From the NCBI RefSeq assembly GCF_015693305.1, contig NZ_CP065139.1:737501-801500 (forward strand): a stretch of 64,000 nt of DNA, read 5' to 3'. Position 1 is the stretch's first letter; every line of letters begins with the position of its first letter. Below are positions 51,009-59,152 of this stretch, piece after piece. Source of the DNA: Sphingobium sp. Cam5-1 (lineage in GTDB: Bacteria; Pseudomonadota; Alphaproteobacteria; Sphingomonadales; Sphingomonadaceae). The notes beneath the pieces were generated by a model that was not told where the DNA came from, did not search any database, and saw only the letters and a list, made by a program, of their open reading frames with translations. A program made the position numbers and the translations under genes.

Positions 51009-52892
51009 GTGTTCAAACGGATAACCGCGCCCTTGGCTGGCTATGCGGCGACTGTCCTCGCTGTTGCAGTCGCATCGGCGGTGCGCGTGTTACTGGACCC
51101 GTGGCTGGGCGACAGGTCGGCCTACATGCCATTTATCGTCGCCGTTATGGCCATCGCCCTGTGGGTGGGTGAAGGGCCAGCAATCCTTGCCACATTGCTC
51201 GGCATTGCCGCGAACTTCCTTTTCATGGGCAGGCCCGCCGTCCAAGGCCGCGACATATTCGAAGGGGTCATGTTTGGCGCCACAGCCGCCATCATCATCC
51301 TCATGATCCGTTTCGTTGTTAAGGCCAACCTGCGTTTGGAGCGGGCTGAACTGGCGGCGAAGGCGAGCGAACAGATGGCCATGGAGCTGAACCTGTTGAT
51401 CGACGGTGCTCAAGGCCTGGCCATCTACATGCTCGATCCGATGGGGCAGGTCACGATCTGGAACCGCGGGGCCGAGCGGCTCAAGGGATGGACCGAAGAA
51501 GAGATACTGGGCCGGCCTAGCGCCCTATTCTATCCCAGCGAAGCCGTTGCCGTCGGCAAGCCCCAAGCCGACATCGATCGCGCACGCCAGGAAGGAAGAT
51601 TCGAGGAAGAGGATTGGCGGCTCCGCAAGGATGGGTCGGAATTCCTTGCGGCCGTCAGCTGGACCGCTCTTTACGGTGAAGGCGGGGAACTGCGAGGCTT
51701 TGCGAAGATCATTTCCGATATCACCGAAAAGCGTTCCGCCGAAGACCGGCTGCGTGCCCATGAAAGCCAATTAACCGCCATCTTGTCTACCGTCCCCGAT
51801 GCCATGGTGGTCATTGATGAAAGCGGCAAGATGCTTTCGTTCAGCGCCGCGGCAGAGGCGCTTTTCGGTTTTACGGAATCTGAGGTGTTGGGCAGGAATG
51901 TGCGGATGCTCATGCCGTCGCCGGATCGTGAGCGCCATGACAGCTATATCCACCGTTATCTGGAAACCGGTGAAAAGCGGATCATTGGCAAGGGGCGGGT
52001 GGTCTTTGGCCAGCGGGCCGATGGATCGCTCTTTCCGATGGAACTGTACATCGGGGAAGCGGTGCGGGGAAATGAGCGGATATTCACCGGCTTCGTCCGC
52101 GATCTTACCGAACGGCGTATGATTGAGCAGCAGATGGCGACCTTGCAGGCCGAACTCATCCACGTCACGCGGGTCAGTGCGATGGGCACCATGGCCTCAA
52201 CGCTGGCGCATGAGCTTAATCAACCGATCGCGGCGGTCACAAATTATGTCGAGGCGGTTCGCGATCAGATGACGAGCCCCGACAAAAGCGAATGGCCCAT
52301 GATGCGGGAAGCGCTGGGGGAGGCCGCCAGCGAAGCTCTGAGGGCAGGGCAGATTGTGCGTCGGCTTCGGGAATTTGTTTCGCGAGGCGAAGTGGAAAAA
52401 ACCATCGAAAGCCTCTCTGACCTTGTGGATGAAGCCTCCCTGCTGGGACTCGCGGGATCGCGGGAGATGGGGATTGAGGTGCATTTCGATCTCGATCCCG
52501 GTGCGTCACCCGTGCTGGTCGATAAGGTTCAGATCCAGCAGGTCCTTATCAATCTTATTCGGAACGCGTGCGAAGCGATGGTCGATAGCCCGATTAAAAG
52601 GCTCACCATTTCAAGCCGTGCCGAAAAGGACGGTAACATCCAGGTCACCGTATCGGACACCGGTTGCGGCATGGCGCCAGGCGTCGCCAAGCAGCTGTTC
52701 ACCGCATTTGTCAGCACCAAACCCGAAGGGATGGGCCTGGGTCTGTCCATATGTCGCACGATCGTGGAAGTGAACGGCGGCAAGATATGGATGGATACGC
52801 ACAAGGGGCAGGGCACCGATTTTCATTTCACCCTCATTCGAGCGCAGGTGGAGGAGGCATATGACCGACAGGAAGCTCATTCACATCGTTGA
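51009..52892 (+). CDS. fixL: Membrane-bound FixL-type oxygen sensor kinase
   Basis: A 627-residue kinase. An N-terminal DUF4118-like region with about four helices (residues 1-105) anchors it in the membrane; a first PAS (about 130-250) is followed by a haem PAS (260-380) with [22 protein letters not shown] in pieces, axial His at 310. Phospho-His is 401 (TLAHELNQP); ATPase boxes are NLIRNACEAM, DTGCGM and GMGLGLSI. It is the classical membrane FixL layout, unlike the soluble one at 19615. GTG start with AGGTGAGG upstream. It overlaps fixJ2 by 32 nt. Confidence 0.93.
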   Translation: MFKRITAPLAGYAATVLAVAVASAVRVLLDPWLGDRSAYMPFIVAVMAIALWVGEGPAILATLLGIAANFLFMGRPAVQGRDIFEGVMFGATAAIIILMIRFVVKANLRLERAELAAKASEQMAMELNLLIDGAQGLAIYMLDPMGQVTIWNRGAERLKGWTEEEILGRPSALFYPSEAVAVGKPQADIDRARQEGRFEEEDWRLRKDGSEFLAAVSWTALYGEGGELRGFAKIISDITEKRSAEDRLRAHESQLTAILSTVPDAMVVIDESGKMLSFSAAAEALFGFTESEVLGRNVRMLMPSPDRERHDSYIHRYLETGEKRIIGKGRVVFGQRADGSLFPMELYIGEAVRGNERIFTGFVRDLTERRMIEQQMATLQAELIHVTRVSAMGTMASTLAHELNQPIAAVTNYVEAVRDQMTSPDKSEWPMMREALGEAASEALRAGQIVRRLREFVSRGEVEKTIESLSDLVDEASLLGLAGSREMGIEVHFDLDPGASPVLVDKVQIQQVLINLIRNACEAMVDSPIKRLTISSRAEKDGNIQVTVSDTGCGMAPGVAKQLFTAFVSTKPEGMGLGLSICRTIVEVNGGKIWMDTHKGQGTDFHFTLIRAQVEEAYDRQEAHSHR

Positions 52893-53499
52893 TGACGATG
52901 ATTCCATCCGGCGATCGGTGGGCTACATGCTCAAGACCTCGGGCTATGCGGTCGAGGCTTGGCGTTCCGGGGCCGCATTTTTGAAGGATTTGCGATCGCT
53001 GGAGGCGGGCTGTGTCCTGCTGGATGTCCGCATGCCCCAGATTGACGGTCTGGAGGTACAGCGGACCATGGCGGAGCGCGGGATCACGATGCCTGTCATC
53101 ATCATGACCGGTCACGGCGAGGTATCGGTGGCCGTGCAGGCGATGAAGGCGGGTGCGGTCGATTTTCTGGAAAAGCCGTTTGAAAAGACCCTATTGATCG
53201 ACGCGATCGAGCGCGCTTTCGGCCGCGTCCGCTCTGCGCAGGGGGCAGCGGCACAGGCCGCCAGTGCCGACGTAATCATCGGCGCCCTGACGGCGCGGGA
53301 GCGGGAAGTGCTGGAAGGACTTGCTCAGGGCCTTCCCAACAAGACCATCGCCTATGATCTTGGCATATCTTCGCGGACGGTGGAGGTGCATCGGGCGAAC
53401 CTCATGACAAAACTGCATGTTCACAGTCTGTCAGATGCGCTGCGGATCGCCTTTGCCGCGAGGATGGGGCAGAAGGACCTGACTGGGATCAATACTTAA
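52861..53499 (+). CDS. fixJ: FixJ-type response regulator, second copy
   Basis: A 212-residue regulator: receiver with VDDDDS, phospho-Asp 55 (VLLDVRMPQ), MTGHGE, KPF; LuxR-type output domain with LTAREREVLEGLAQGLPNKTIAYDLGISSRTVEVHRANLMTKL. It is very similar to the FixJ at 20764, including the recognition helix SRTVEVHRANLM, so both may bind the same sites. ATG with GGAGG upstream; start lies within fixL2, indicating translational coupling. Confidence 0.94.
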   Translation: MTDRKLIHIVDDDDSIRRSVGYMLKTSGYAVEAWRSGAAFLKDLRSLEAGCVLLDVRMPQIDGLEVQRTMAERGITMPVIIMTGHGEVSVAVQAMKAGAVDFLEKPFEKTLLIDAIERAFGRVRSAQGAAAQAASADVIIGALTAREREVLEGLAQGLPNKTIAYDLGISSRTVEVHRANLMTKLHVHSLSDALRIAFAARMGQKDLTGINT

Positions 53500-53569
53500 A
53501 GACGTAGCGACGCCGCCGTGCCACCAATCGCGCATGTTGTTGAATCCTGCGGCGCAAGGCGCGAAGACA

Positions 53570-53959
53570 ATGGCCGACCTGCCAATCCCCATAGTCATAT
53601 TGGACGACGACGCGGGATCGAGGAGGTCGATGCAGCTCCTGTTGCAGGGACGGGGGTTTAACGTCCGCTCCTTCGCGATACCGGAATTGCTGATCGCCGA
53701 GGTGAAGGCGAATAATCCGGCTTGTCTGGTGACCGATTACCTGATGGCGGGGCATGACGGCCTTCAGGTACTGGCTGCGCTCCGCTCGGCGGGATGGAAG
53801 GGGCGGGCCATAATGGTGACCGCCTTCGGCTCGACCGAATTGATGCAGAAGGCGATCGCACACGGCTTTGATGCGGTGCTCGACAAGCCTTGCAAGGAGT
53901 CCGCGCTCGTCAATGCGGTTATCGATGCGACGACGCGGGATGTGGATCCGCAGGTGTGA
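53570..53959 (+). CDS. Stand-alone receiver domain (split FixJ, part 1)
   Basis: A 129-residue single receiver domain with acidic pocket VILDDDAG, phospho-Asp 56 (LVTDYLMAG), Thr in VTAFGS and Lys in LDKPC, all conserved. It ends shortly after the receiver fold (IDATTRDVDPQV). The next gene, in another reading frame, starts 2 nt later and encodes only a LuxR-type DNA-binding domain. The pair together has FixJ length, so they are either a natural split regulator or a frameshifted gene. It follows fixJ2. Confidence 0.85.
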   Translation: MADLPIPIVILDDDAGSRRSMQLLLQGRGFNVRSFAIPELLIAEVKANNPACLVTDYLMAGHDGLQVLAALRSAGWKGRAIMVTAFGSTELMQKAIAHGFDAVLDKPCKESALVNAVIDATTRDVDPQV

Positions 53960-53961
53960 CC

Positions 53962-54237
53962 ATGATGGGCATAGGCAAGAAGCAGCCACAGCGACGCTCT
54001 TCCGCTGTCGCCCTGGACCTTTTGACGCCGCGTGAGCGTGAAGTGCTTGTGGCGGTGGCCAATGGCCTTACCAATCGGCAGACCGGCGAATTACTAGGCA
54101 TCAGCCACAGAACCGTCGAGGTCCATCGCGCGAGGTTGATGCGCAAGCTGGAAGTGCAATCGGTGGCCCAGCTTGTTGCGCTTTATCTTCTCAAGGGCGT
54201 GCCACGCCCAGGCATCGACAGCGCCCCGACCCCATAG
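53962..54237 (+). CDS. Stand-alone LuxR-type DNA-binding domain (split FixJ, part 2)
   Basis: A 91-residue GerE/LuxR helix-turn-helix protein: LTPREREVLVAVANGLTNRQTGELLGISHRTVEVHRARLMRKLEVQS in pieces, with basic N-terminal tail KKQPQRR. It lacks a receiver. The TGA of the preceding receiver gene and the ATG here are separated by 2 nt. The recognition helix (HRTVEVHRARLM) is close to that of both FixJ proteins, so it could bind the same sites without phospho-control, or be recruited by the receiver protein. Confidence 0.85.
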   Translation: MMGIGKKQPQRRSSAVALDLLTPREREVLVAVANGLTNRQTGELLGISHRTVEVHRARLMRKLEVQSVAQLVALYLLKGVPRPGIDSAPTP

Positions 54238-54284
54238 CGGTTCTCAAAGGCAGCCGTCCGCTATCATGCCCGGCCCGCCTGATA

Positions 54285-54305
54285 CTTCGTATATTCCCCA
54301 ATACC
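54285..54305 (+). promoter_or_regulatory. FixJ-like site upstream of the CBS1 operon
   Basis: CTTCGTATATTCCCC followed by AATACC, 68-88 bp before the CBS gene. It contains GTAT-N8-ATAC and shares 15 or more positions with the usp1 site at 11139. Confidence 0.55.
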
Positions 54306-54372
54306 TATTGCCACCGATTTCGCGATCATTGTGCCTGAGTCCTTTTGATGGCGTCATGGATTGGAGAAAATC

Positions 54373-54795
54373 ATGACCTATGTGTCGGAAGTCATGCATT
54401 CCGGAGTCGATCGGGTGGCGCCGGACACCGGCCTCGCCGAACTGGCCCGGATCATGAGGGAAAAGGATATAGGCGCAATCCCGGTGAGCGATGGCGACAC
54501 GCCGTTGGGGATCGTGACGGATCGGGACCTCGCCTTGCGCGGCTTTGCCGGGAACGGACAGGCGAAAGCGATGACAGCCGCAGACATCATGTCGAAGCCG
54601 GTCGTTTTTTGTCATGCCAACGACAGTATCGAGGATGCGATCAGGGTGATGGAAAGCCGACAGGTCCGCCGTCTGCCGGTTGTGGATGATCGATCGAACA
54701 TGGTCGGCATCCTGTCGCTGGGCGACGTCTCGCACTGTGGCCACCGCGATCTTGCGATTGAAGTCATGGGGGCGGTGAGCAGCCATCACGCCTGA
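54373..54795 (+). CDS. CBS-domain pair protein
   Basis: A 140-residue protein of two CBS domains: VMHSGVDRVAPDTGLAELARIMREKDIGAIPVSDGD and IMSKPVVFCHANDSIEDAIRVMESRQVRRLPVVDD in pieces. CBS pairs bind adenosine nucleotides or NADH as energy sensors. The closest functional parallel is Hrp1 (Rv2626c) in the DosR regulon. ATG 54373 has GGAG upstream; a TTG at 54361 is unlikely. It heads a probable operon with the three genes at 54827-57503. Confidence 0.9.
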   Translation: MTYVSEVMHSGVDRVAPDTGLAELARIMREKDIGAIPVSDGDTPLGIVTDRDLALRGFAGNGQAKAMTAADIMSKPVVFCHANDSIEDAIRVMESRQVRRLPVVDDRSNMVGILSLGDVSHCGHRDLAIEVMGAVSSHHA

Positions 54796-54826
54796 GGAAT
54801 GACATCCTGACCATGTGAGGAATAAG

Positions 54827-56170
54827 ATGACCCAGGCAACGATGTTCGATCGCTCGACCACTCAAGCGCCCGATGAGCTTGTCCAGGCTCTCAGGCACCA
54901 TGCTGAACCATTGCCCTCGCCTGACAAGGTGGACGACTTCGGTGCCTGTTTCGACCGGTTTGGTGATGCCAGGGTCGTCCTTTTGGGCGAGGCGACACAT
55001 GGAAGTTCCGAATTCTACCGGGCACGCGCCGCGATCACCCGCCGACTGATAGAGCGGCACGGCTTCACGGTCGTGGCGGTAGAAGCGGACTGGCCCGATG
55101 CCGCGCGCATTGACGATTATGTGCGGCACCAGGCGCCACGTCCCAGGCGGGGCGATGTATTCATACGCTTCCCGACATGGATGTGGCGCAACCAGGAAGT
55201 GCTGGCCTTCGCCGATTGGCTGCGGGGACATAATCAGGGCGTAGCGGAAGCGCGCCAGGCATCATTCCACGGCCTGGATGTCTACAGCCTCAGCGAATCC
55301 ATCCATGCCGTGCTTGCCTATCTCGACAAGGCCGATCCGGCCGAGGCGGAGGACGCGCGCCGCCGCTATGGATGCCTGACGCCGTGGCAGGATGAACCCG
55401 CGCATTATGGACGGGCAGTCACTCTTTCGGGTGGCAAAGGATGTGAAGATGGCGTGGTGGCGCAGCTTCGCCAGCTTCTTGACCAGCGGCTGGACCTGCT
55501 CAAACAGGATGGCGAGGCATGGTTCGATGCCTATCAGAACGCCCGCATAGTTCGCGCCGCGGAACGCTATTATCGCGCCATGTACCGCAGTTCGGCCGAA
55601 AGCTGGAACCTGCGCGACCGGCACATGTTCGAAACGCTCCAGGCGCTGATGGCGCATCGTGGCAGCGGAACCAAGGCGGTCATCTGGGCGCATAACAGCC
55701 ATGTCGGCAATGCAGCCGCAACGGCGATGGGTTGGCAGGGTGAATTCAACATCGGCCAGCTTTGCCGCCTCGCCTATGGTGACGATGCCGTGTCGATTGG
55801 CTTTGGGACGGACACCGGACTTGTCGCGGCGGCCAGCGACTGGGGCGGAGCGATGGAGATCAAATCCGTCCGCCCCGCGCGCCCGGACAGTTATGAACAT
55901 GCGTTCCGTCGCACGGGCGTCGTCCGCAGCCTGACTGACTGGCGGGGACCGGGCAAGGAAGCGTTGCGGGAGTTGCTCGGCCATGCGCTTTTGGAGCGCG
56001 CGATCGGCGTCGTGTATCGGCCCGAAACGGAGCGGCTCAGCCATTATTTCGAGGCTGTGCTGGCGGAGCAATTCGATGCCTGGGTCTGGTTCGAACAGAC
56101 CTCGGCGGTAACGCCATTGGGACCGGAACGCCCCTTGGGCGCGCCGGAAACCTGGCCTTTCGGATTATGA
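54827..56170 (+). CDS. Erythromycin esterase-like protein
   Basis: A 447-residue protein of the EreA/succinoglycan biosynthesis-like hydrolase family. Conserved His/Glu clusters are GEATHGSSEFYRAR, VAVEADWPDA, the FHGLDVYSL motif and IWAHNSHVGNA. True erythromycin esterases hydrolyse macrolide rings, but this stress-island subfamily has no known substrate and antibiotic resistance should not be assumed. ATG 54827 follows GTGAGGAA. Its stop overlaps the next gene (ATGA). In M. tuberculosis Rv2030c, as I recall, this domain is fused to a phosphoribosyltransferase like the one encoded two genes downstream. Confidence 0.88.
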   Translation: MTQATMFDRSTTQAPDELVQALRHHAEPLPSPDKVDDFGACFDRFGDARVVLLGEATHGSSEFYRARAAITRRLIERHGFTVVAVEADWPDAARIDDYVRHQAPRPRRGDVFIRFPTWMWRNQEVLAFADWLRGHNQGVAEARQASFHGLDVYSLSESIHAVLAYLDKADPAEAEDARRRYGCLTPWQDEPAHYGRAVTLSGGKGCEDGVVAQLRQLLDQRLDLLKQDGEAWFDAYQNARIVRAAERYYRAMYRSSAESWNLRDRHMFETLQALMAHRGSGTKAVIWAHNSHVGNAAATAMGWQGEFNIGQLCRLAYGDDAVSIGFGTDTGLVAAASDWGGAMEIKSVRPARPDSYEHAFRRTGVVRSLTDWRGPGKEALRELLGHALLERAIGVVYRPETERLSHYFEAVLAEQFDAWVWFEQTSAVTPLGPERPLGAPETWPFGL

Positions 56171-56829
56171 CCATGACGCAGATAACGGTGAACCGGCAGG
56201 ATGTGACAATCGGCAGGCATGGGCTGCGGGCCTTCCTCGACATGCCGGATGGCGCGACGGGGTTGGTGATATTCGCTCATGGCAGCGGCAGCGGGCGACA
56301 CAGCCCGCGCAACCAATATGTCGCCGCTGGTTTGCATCGCTCCCAGCTCGCGACTTTGCTGATCGACCTGCTGACGCCGCAGGAAGAGCTGGACCGACGC
56401 AATGTCTTCGACGTGCAATTGCTTGCGCGCCGGTTGAGGGAGGCTGCTGACTGGGCCGACGGCATGACGCTGCTCGCCAAGCTGCCGCTGGGCTATTTCG
56501 GCGCGAGCACAGGCGCAGCGGCCGCGATCATTGCTGCTTCGATGCCGGATGACAGGGCGGTTGCGGTTGTGTCTCGCGGCGGCAGGCCGGACCTCGCGGG
56601 GGCTGAGGCTCTGGGCCGGGTTCGTGCCGCGACGCTCCTCATCGTCGGCAGTCTGGACCGTGATGTGCTGAACCTCAATCATGCCGCAAAGGCGCTCATG
56701 ACGGCGCCCGCGGAACTGGTCATCGTGCCCGGAGCGAGCCATTTGTTCGAGGAGCCCGGAACGCTCGATCAGGTCATCAGCCTGGCCAGACGTTGGTTCA
56801 ACTCTCACCTGAAGGGGGAGACGCGATGA
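56167..56829 (+). CDS. Alpha/beta hydrolase, dienelactone hydrolase-like
   Basis: A 220-residue alpha/beta hydrolase. FAHGSGSGRHSPRN corresponds to the oxyanion region; the nucleophile elbow appears as GYFGASTGAAAA (G-A-S-T-G, Ser nucleophile); an acidic residue in VGSLDRDV and His in GASHLFEEPG complete the triad. Substrate unknown. It overlaps both the esterase-like gene and the phosphoribosyltransferase gene by 4 nt. This hydrolase type is found fused to phosphoribosyltransferase domains in some bacteria. Confidence 0.88.
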   Translation: MTMTQITVNRQDVTIGRHGLRAFLDMPDGATGLVIFAHGSGSGRHSPRNQYVAAGLHRSQLATLLIDLLTPQEELDRRNVFDVQLLARRLREAADWADGMTLLAKLPLGYFGASTGAAAAIIAASMPDDRAVAVVSRGGRPDLAGAEALGRVRAATLLIVGSLDRDVLNLNHAAKALMTAPAELVIVPGASHLFEEPGTLDQVISLARRWFNSHLKGETR

Positions 56830-57503
56830 AGCCTCAATCCATGCTGTTTCATGATCGTCGTGATGCAGGCGTCCATTTGGCCAAGGCGCTGGCACGTTTT
56901 GCGCCGAGCCATCCGTTGGTCCTTGCCTTGCCGCGAGGAGGCGTGCCGGTCGCCTTCGAGGTGGCAAGAGCGCTTGATGCCGACCTGGATCTTCTCTTCG
57001 TGCGCAAGCTCGGCGCGCCGGGCTACGAGGAACTGGGCATCGGCGCGGTGGTCGATGGGGCAGAACCGCAACTTGTCCTCAATGAGGAAATCGTCCGGCA
57101 GCTGGCCCCCACGCCGGACTATATCCGTACCGAGATGCGCAAGCAGCTGGCTGAAATCGATCGGCGTCGGCGCGTCTATCTGGGGAATAATGAACCCATT
57201 CCGGTAGCGGGCCGTACCGTCATCGTGGTGGATGACGGCATAGCAACCGGAGGCACGATCAAGGCGGCGCTGAAGGGCATGAGCAAGGCGCATCCCGCGC
57301 GGCTCATTCTGGCGGTTCCGGTAGCGCCTGCGGCGGTGATCGCAGGTCTGCGGGAGGAATGCGACGACATCATCTGCCTTTACGAACCCCATCCCTTCTA
57401 TGCGGTCGGTGCGCATTATGTGGTATTCGATCAGACGAGCGATGCCGAAGTGGTCAAGCTGCTGGCTGATGCGCGTCGCCAACGGAATACCCAATCAGCG
57501 TGA
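56826..57503 (+). CDS. Phosphoribosyltransferase-family protein
   Basis: A 225-residue type I phosphoribosyltransferase fold with PRPP loop VIVVDDGIATGGTIKAAL and an N-terminal LALPRGGVPVAFEVARALDADLDLLFVRKLGAPG (ComF/PRTase-like). The base acceptor is unknown. ATG 56826 has GGGGGAG upstream and overlaps the hydrolase stop. Last gene of the CBS-Ere-hydrolase-PRTase operon. A PRPP synthetase encoded at 59647 could supply its substrate. Confidence 0.88.
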   Translation: MKPQSMLFHDRRDAGVHLAKALARFAPSHPLVLALPRGGVPVAFEVARALDADLDLLFVRKLGAPGYEELGIGAVVDGAEPQLVLNEEIVRQLAPTPDYIRTEMRKQLAEIDRRRRVYLGNNEPIPVAGRTVIVVDDGIATGGTIKAALKGMSKAHPARLILAVPVAPAAVIAGLREECDDIICLYEPHPFYAVGAHYVVFDQTSDAEVVKLLADARRQRNTQSA

Positions 57504-57523
57504 TTGTGACCTCTAAGGCAAAT

Positions 57524-57676
57524 TCAGCCCAGTTCGTGCTGCAATAGCCCGTTCAGGATGATCCATAGCCATTCTCCGCTGATCAATTGAGCGGCCAGCA
57601 GGGTAAGGATCAACGCGGCTGCGACCATGGCCAATATCAGCCATAAACGTCTCGCGGGCCTGTCCCGTTGCGTCAT
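57524..57676 (-). CDS. Small membrane protein
   Basis: A 50-residue protein with basic N-terminus (MTQRDRPARR) and one long hydrophobic helix (LWLILAMVAAALILTLLAAQLI), ending GLLQHELG. GGAGAGTGACC precedes the ATG at 57676. It lies 38 nt downstream of a lipoprotein gene on the same strand. Function unknown. Confidence 0.55.
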   Translation of the reverse strand: MTQRDRPARRLWLILAMVAAALILTLLAAQLISGEWLWIILNGLLQHELG

Positions 57677-57714
57677 GGTCACTCTCCGGCGGGCCTGGAG
57701 CGTATGATCCGGCC

Positions 57715-58047
57715 TCAAGGGTTGGTCCGGCTGGCGACCACGGCCGATCCGTCGGGCTGGATTTGGATAAGGTGATAAGCCTTATCCTCGCATTGCGCCC
57801 TCCAGGCGGCGGACGGCGCGGTGGTTCCGGGCATCGGGCCGCTGTCGATCACTTGCTGGCAAGGCAGGCCAGCATCCCGGATGGCACGGAAAAACGCCGC
57901 ATCCCGGGCCTCTTTGGGTAAGGCCGCGATCTCCTCGACATAGTTCATCGTCGAACCATTCGCCTGGGGCGCGGGCGCTTCCGTCTCGTTCGCCGGTTTA
58001 CACCCGCTGATGATCAGCACAGCGGCCAATAGCGGAAGTGTTCGCAT
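57715..58047 (-). CDS. Small lipoprotein, hypothetical
   Basis: A 110-residue protein with lipobox LIISGC (lipidated Cys 16) and a soluble domain with three further Cys, e.g. GLPCQQVIDS and WRAQCEDKAYHLIQIQPDGSAVV. The layout resembles small secreted proteins of sphingomonads but no family is known. A FixJ-like site lies 61-81 bp upstream, which ties it to the low-oxygen set. Confidence 0.75.
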   Translation of the reverse strand: MRTLPLLAAVLIISGCKPANETEAPAPQANGSTMNYVEEIAALPKEARDAAFFRAIRDAGLPCQQVIDSGPMPGTTAPSAAWRAQCEDKAYHLIQIQPDGSAVVASRTNP

Positions 58048-58107
58048 TGCGATGTTCCTTCAACTGACAAGATGGAGAAGCCTATTTCCCACGTCCCGGA
58101 TGCCTCG

Positions 58108-58128
58108 CCCATCGGGACATATACTTAT
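58108..58128 (-). promoter_or_regulatory. FixJ-like site between lipoprotein and pfkB
   Basis: On the minus strand ATAAGTATATGTCCCGAT matches CTAMGTATNTTYCC at 11 of 13 informative positions, 61-81 bp before the lipoprotein start. It may also serve the divergent pfkB gene at 58164. Confidence 0.45.
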
Positions 58129-58163
58129 TACAGCCGGGGAGAGCGGGAGATAGCCTTCCGGGC

Positions 58164-59132
58164 ATGAAGAGGATCGTCACGCTCACGATGAATCCGGCCA
58201 TCGATGTCGCCTATGAGGCGGATCGGGTCTTTCACACCCGCAAGATGCGGGCGCGCCAGGAACATTATGATCCGGGCGGCGGCGGCATCAATGTGGCCCG
58301 GGTGATCGCGCGGCTGGGCGGCACGGCGCGCGCTTATTATCTGTCCGGTGGAGCAACCGGGCCTACGCTCGACGGGTTGCTGGATCAGCATGGGCTGGTC
58401 CGGTTCCGTATCCCCATTGCAGGCGACACTCGCATCAGCACATCCATCTATGAGCGGGAGACGGGTAAGGAATATCGTGTCGTGCCACAGGGGCCAGAGC
58501 TGACGGCCGAGGAATGGCAAACTGCCCTGCATCATCTTGATGGTCCACAGGCGGAATTTCTTGTCGCCAGCGGATCGCTGCCTCCCGGCGTGCCGGACGA
58601 TTTCTACAGCCAGGTGCGTCAGCTGGCGCAGCGCCACGGCATGCGCCTCATCCTCGATACTTCAGGCAAGGCGCTGCAAGAGGCTGTCAGCGGCGGGGGC
58701 CTCTATCTTGTCAAACCCAGCATCGGTGAGTTGCGGCAACTGGTTGGTCGAGCATTGATGGAGGAAAGCGAAATCTGCGCCGCGGCGCAGGAAATCGTGG
58801 ATGGCGGCAAGGCGGAATATGTTGCCGTGACGATGGGCCGGGACGGCGCGATACTGGCTAGCCGCTCAGGAACCTGGCGATTGCCTGCCGTCCCTGTGGA
58901 AACCAGGAGCGCGGTGGGAGCTGGCGACAGTTTCCTGGCGGCAATGGTTTTCGCGCTCGGCTGTGAGCGTGATGCAGTCGAGGCATTCCGTTACGGAATT
59001 GCCGCAGGTGGAGCGGCGGTCCTGACGCCCGGAACCGACCTGTGCCATCGCGAGGATGTCGAGCGCTTGTTAGCCCTCGTGCCGTCCATTGCGCCATCAC
59101 AGGAAACATGCCGGGCCGACGCCCAAGCGTAA
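58164..59132 (+). CDS. PfkB-family sugar kinase (1-phosphofructokinase-like)
   Basis: A 322-residue ribokinase-fold kinase of the LacC/FruK/PfkB branch: VTLTMNPAIDVAYEADRV start, PGGGGINVARVIARLGG, VTMGRDGAIL and the catalytic GAGDSFLAAMVFALG (base Asp). Likely phosphorylates fructose-1-phosphate, fructose-6-phosphate or tagatose-6-phosphate with ATP. A PfkB (Rv2029c) is part of the DosR regulon beside a Usp and Hsp20. It is followed by a CBS gene, probably cotranscribed. Confidence 0.92.
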   Translation: MKRIVTLTMNPAIDVAYEADRVFHTRKMRARQEHYDPGGGGINVARVIARLGGTARAYYLSGGATGPTLDGLLDQHGLVRFRIPIAGDTRISTSIYERETGKEYRVVPQGPELTAEEWQTALHHLDGPQAEFLVASGSLPPGVPDDFYSQVRQLAQRHGMRLILDTSGKALQEAVSGGGLYLVKPSIGELRQLVGRALMEESEICAAAQEIVDGGKAEYVAVTMGRDGAILASRSGTWRLPAVPVETRSAVGAGDSFLAAMVFALGCERDAVEAFRYGIAAGGAAVLTPGTDLCHREDVERLLALVPSIAPSQETCRADAQA

Positions 59133-59152
59133 CCTGACCAAAAGGAAGAAGG

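Noticed and set aside
54827..56170. Macrolide resistance gene
   Set aside because: The family name derives from erythromycin esterase, but the operon context is stress-related and the stress-island subfamily has no shown macrolide activity.
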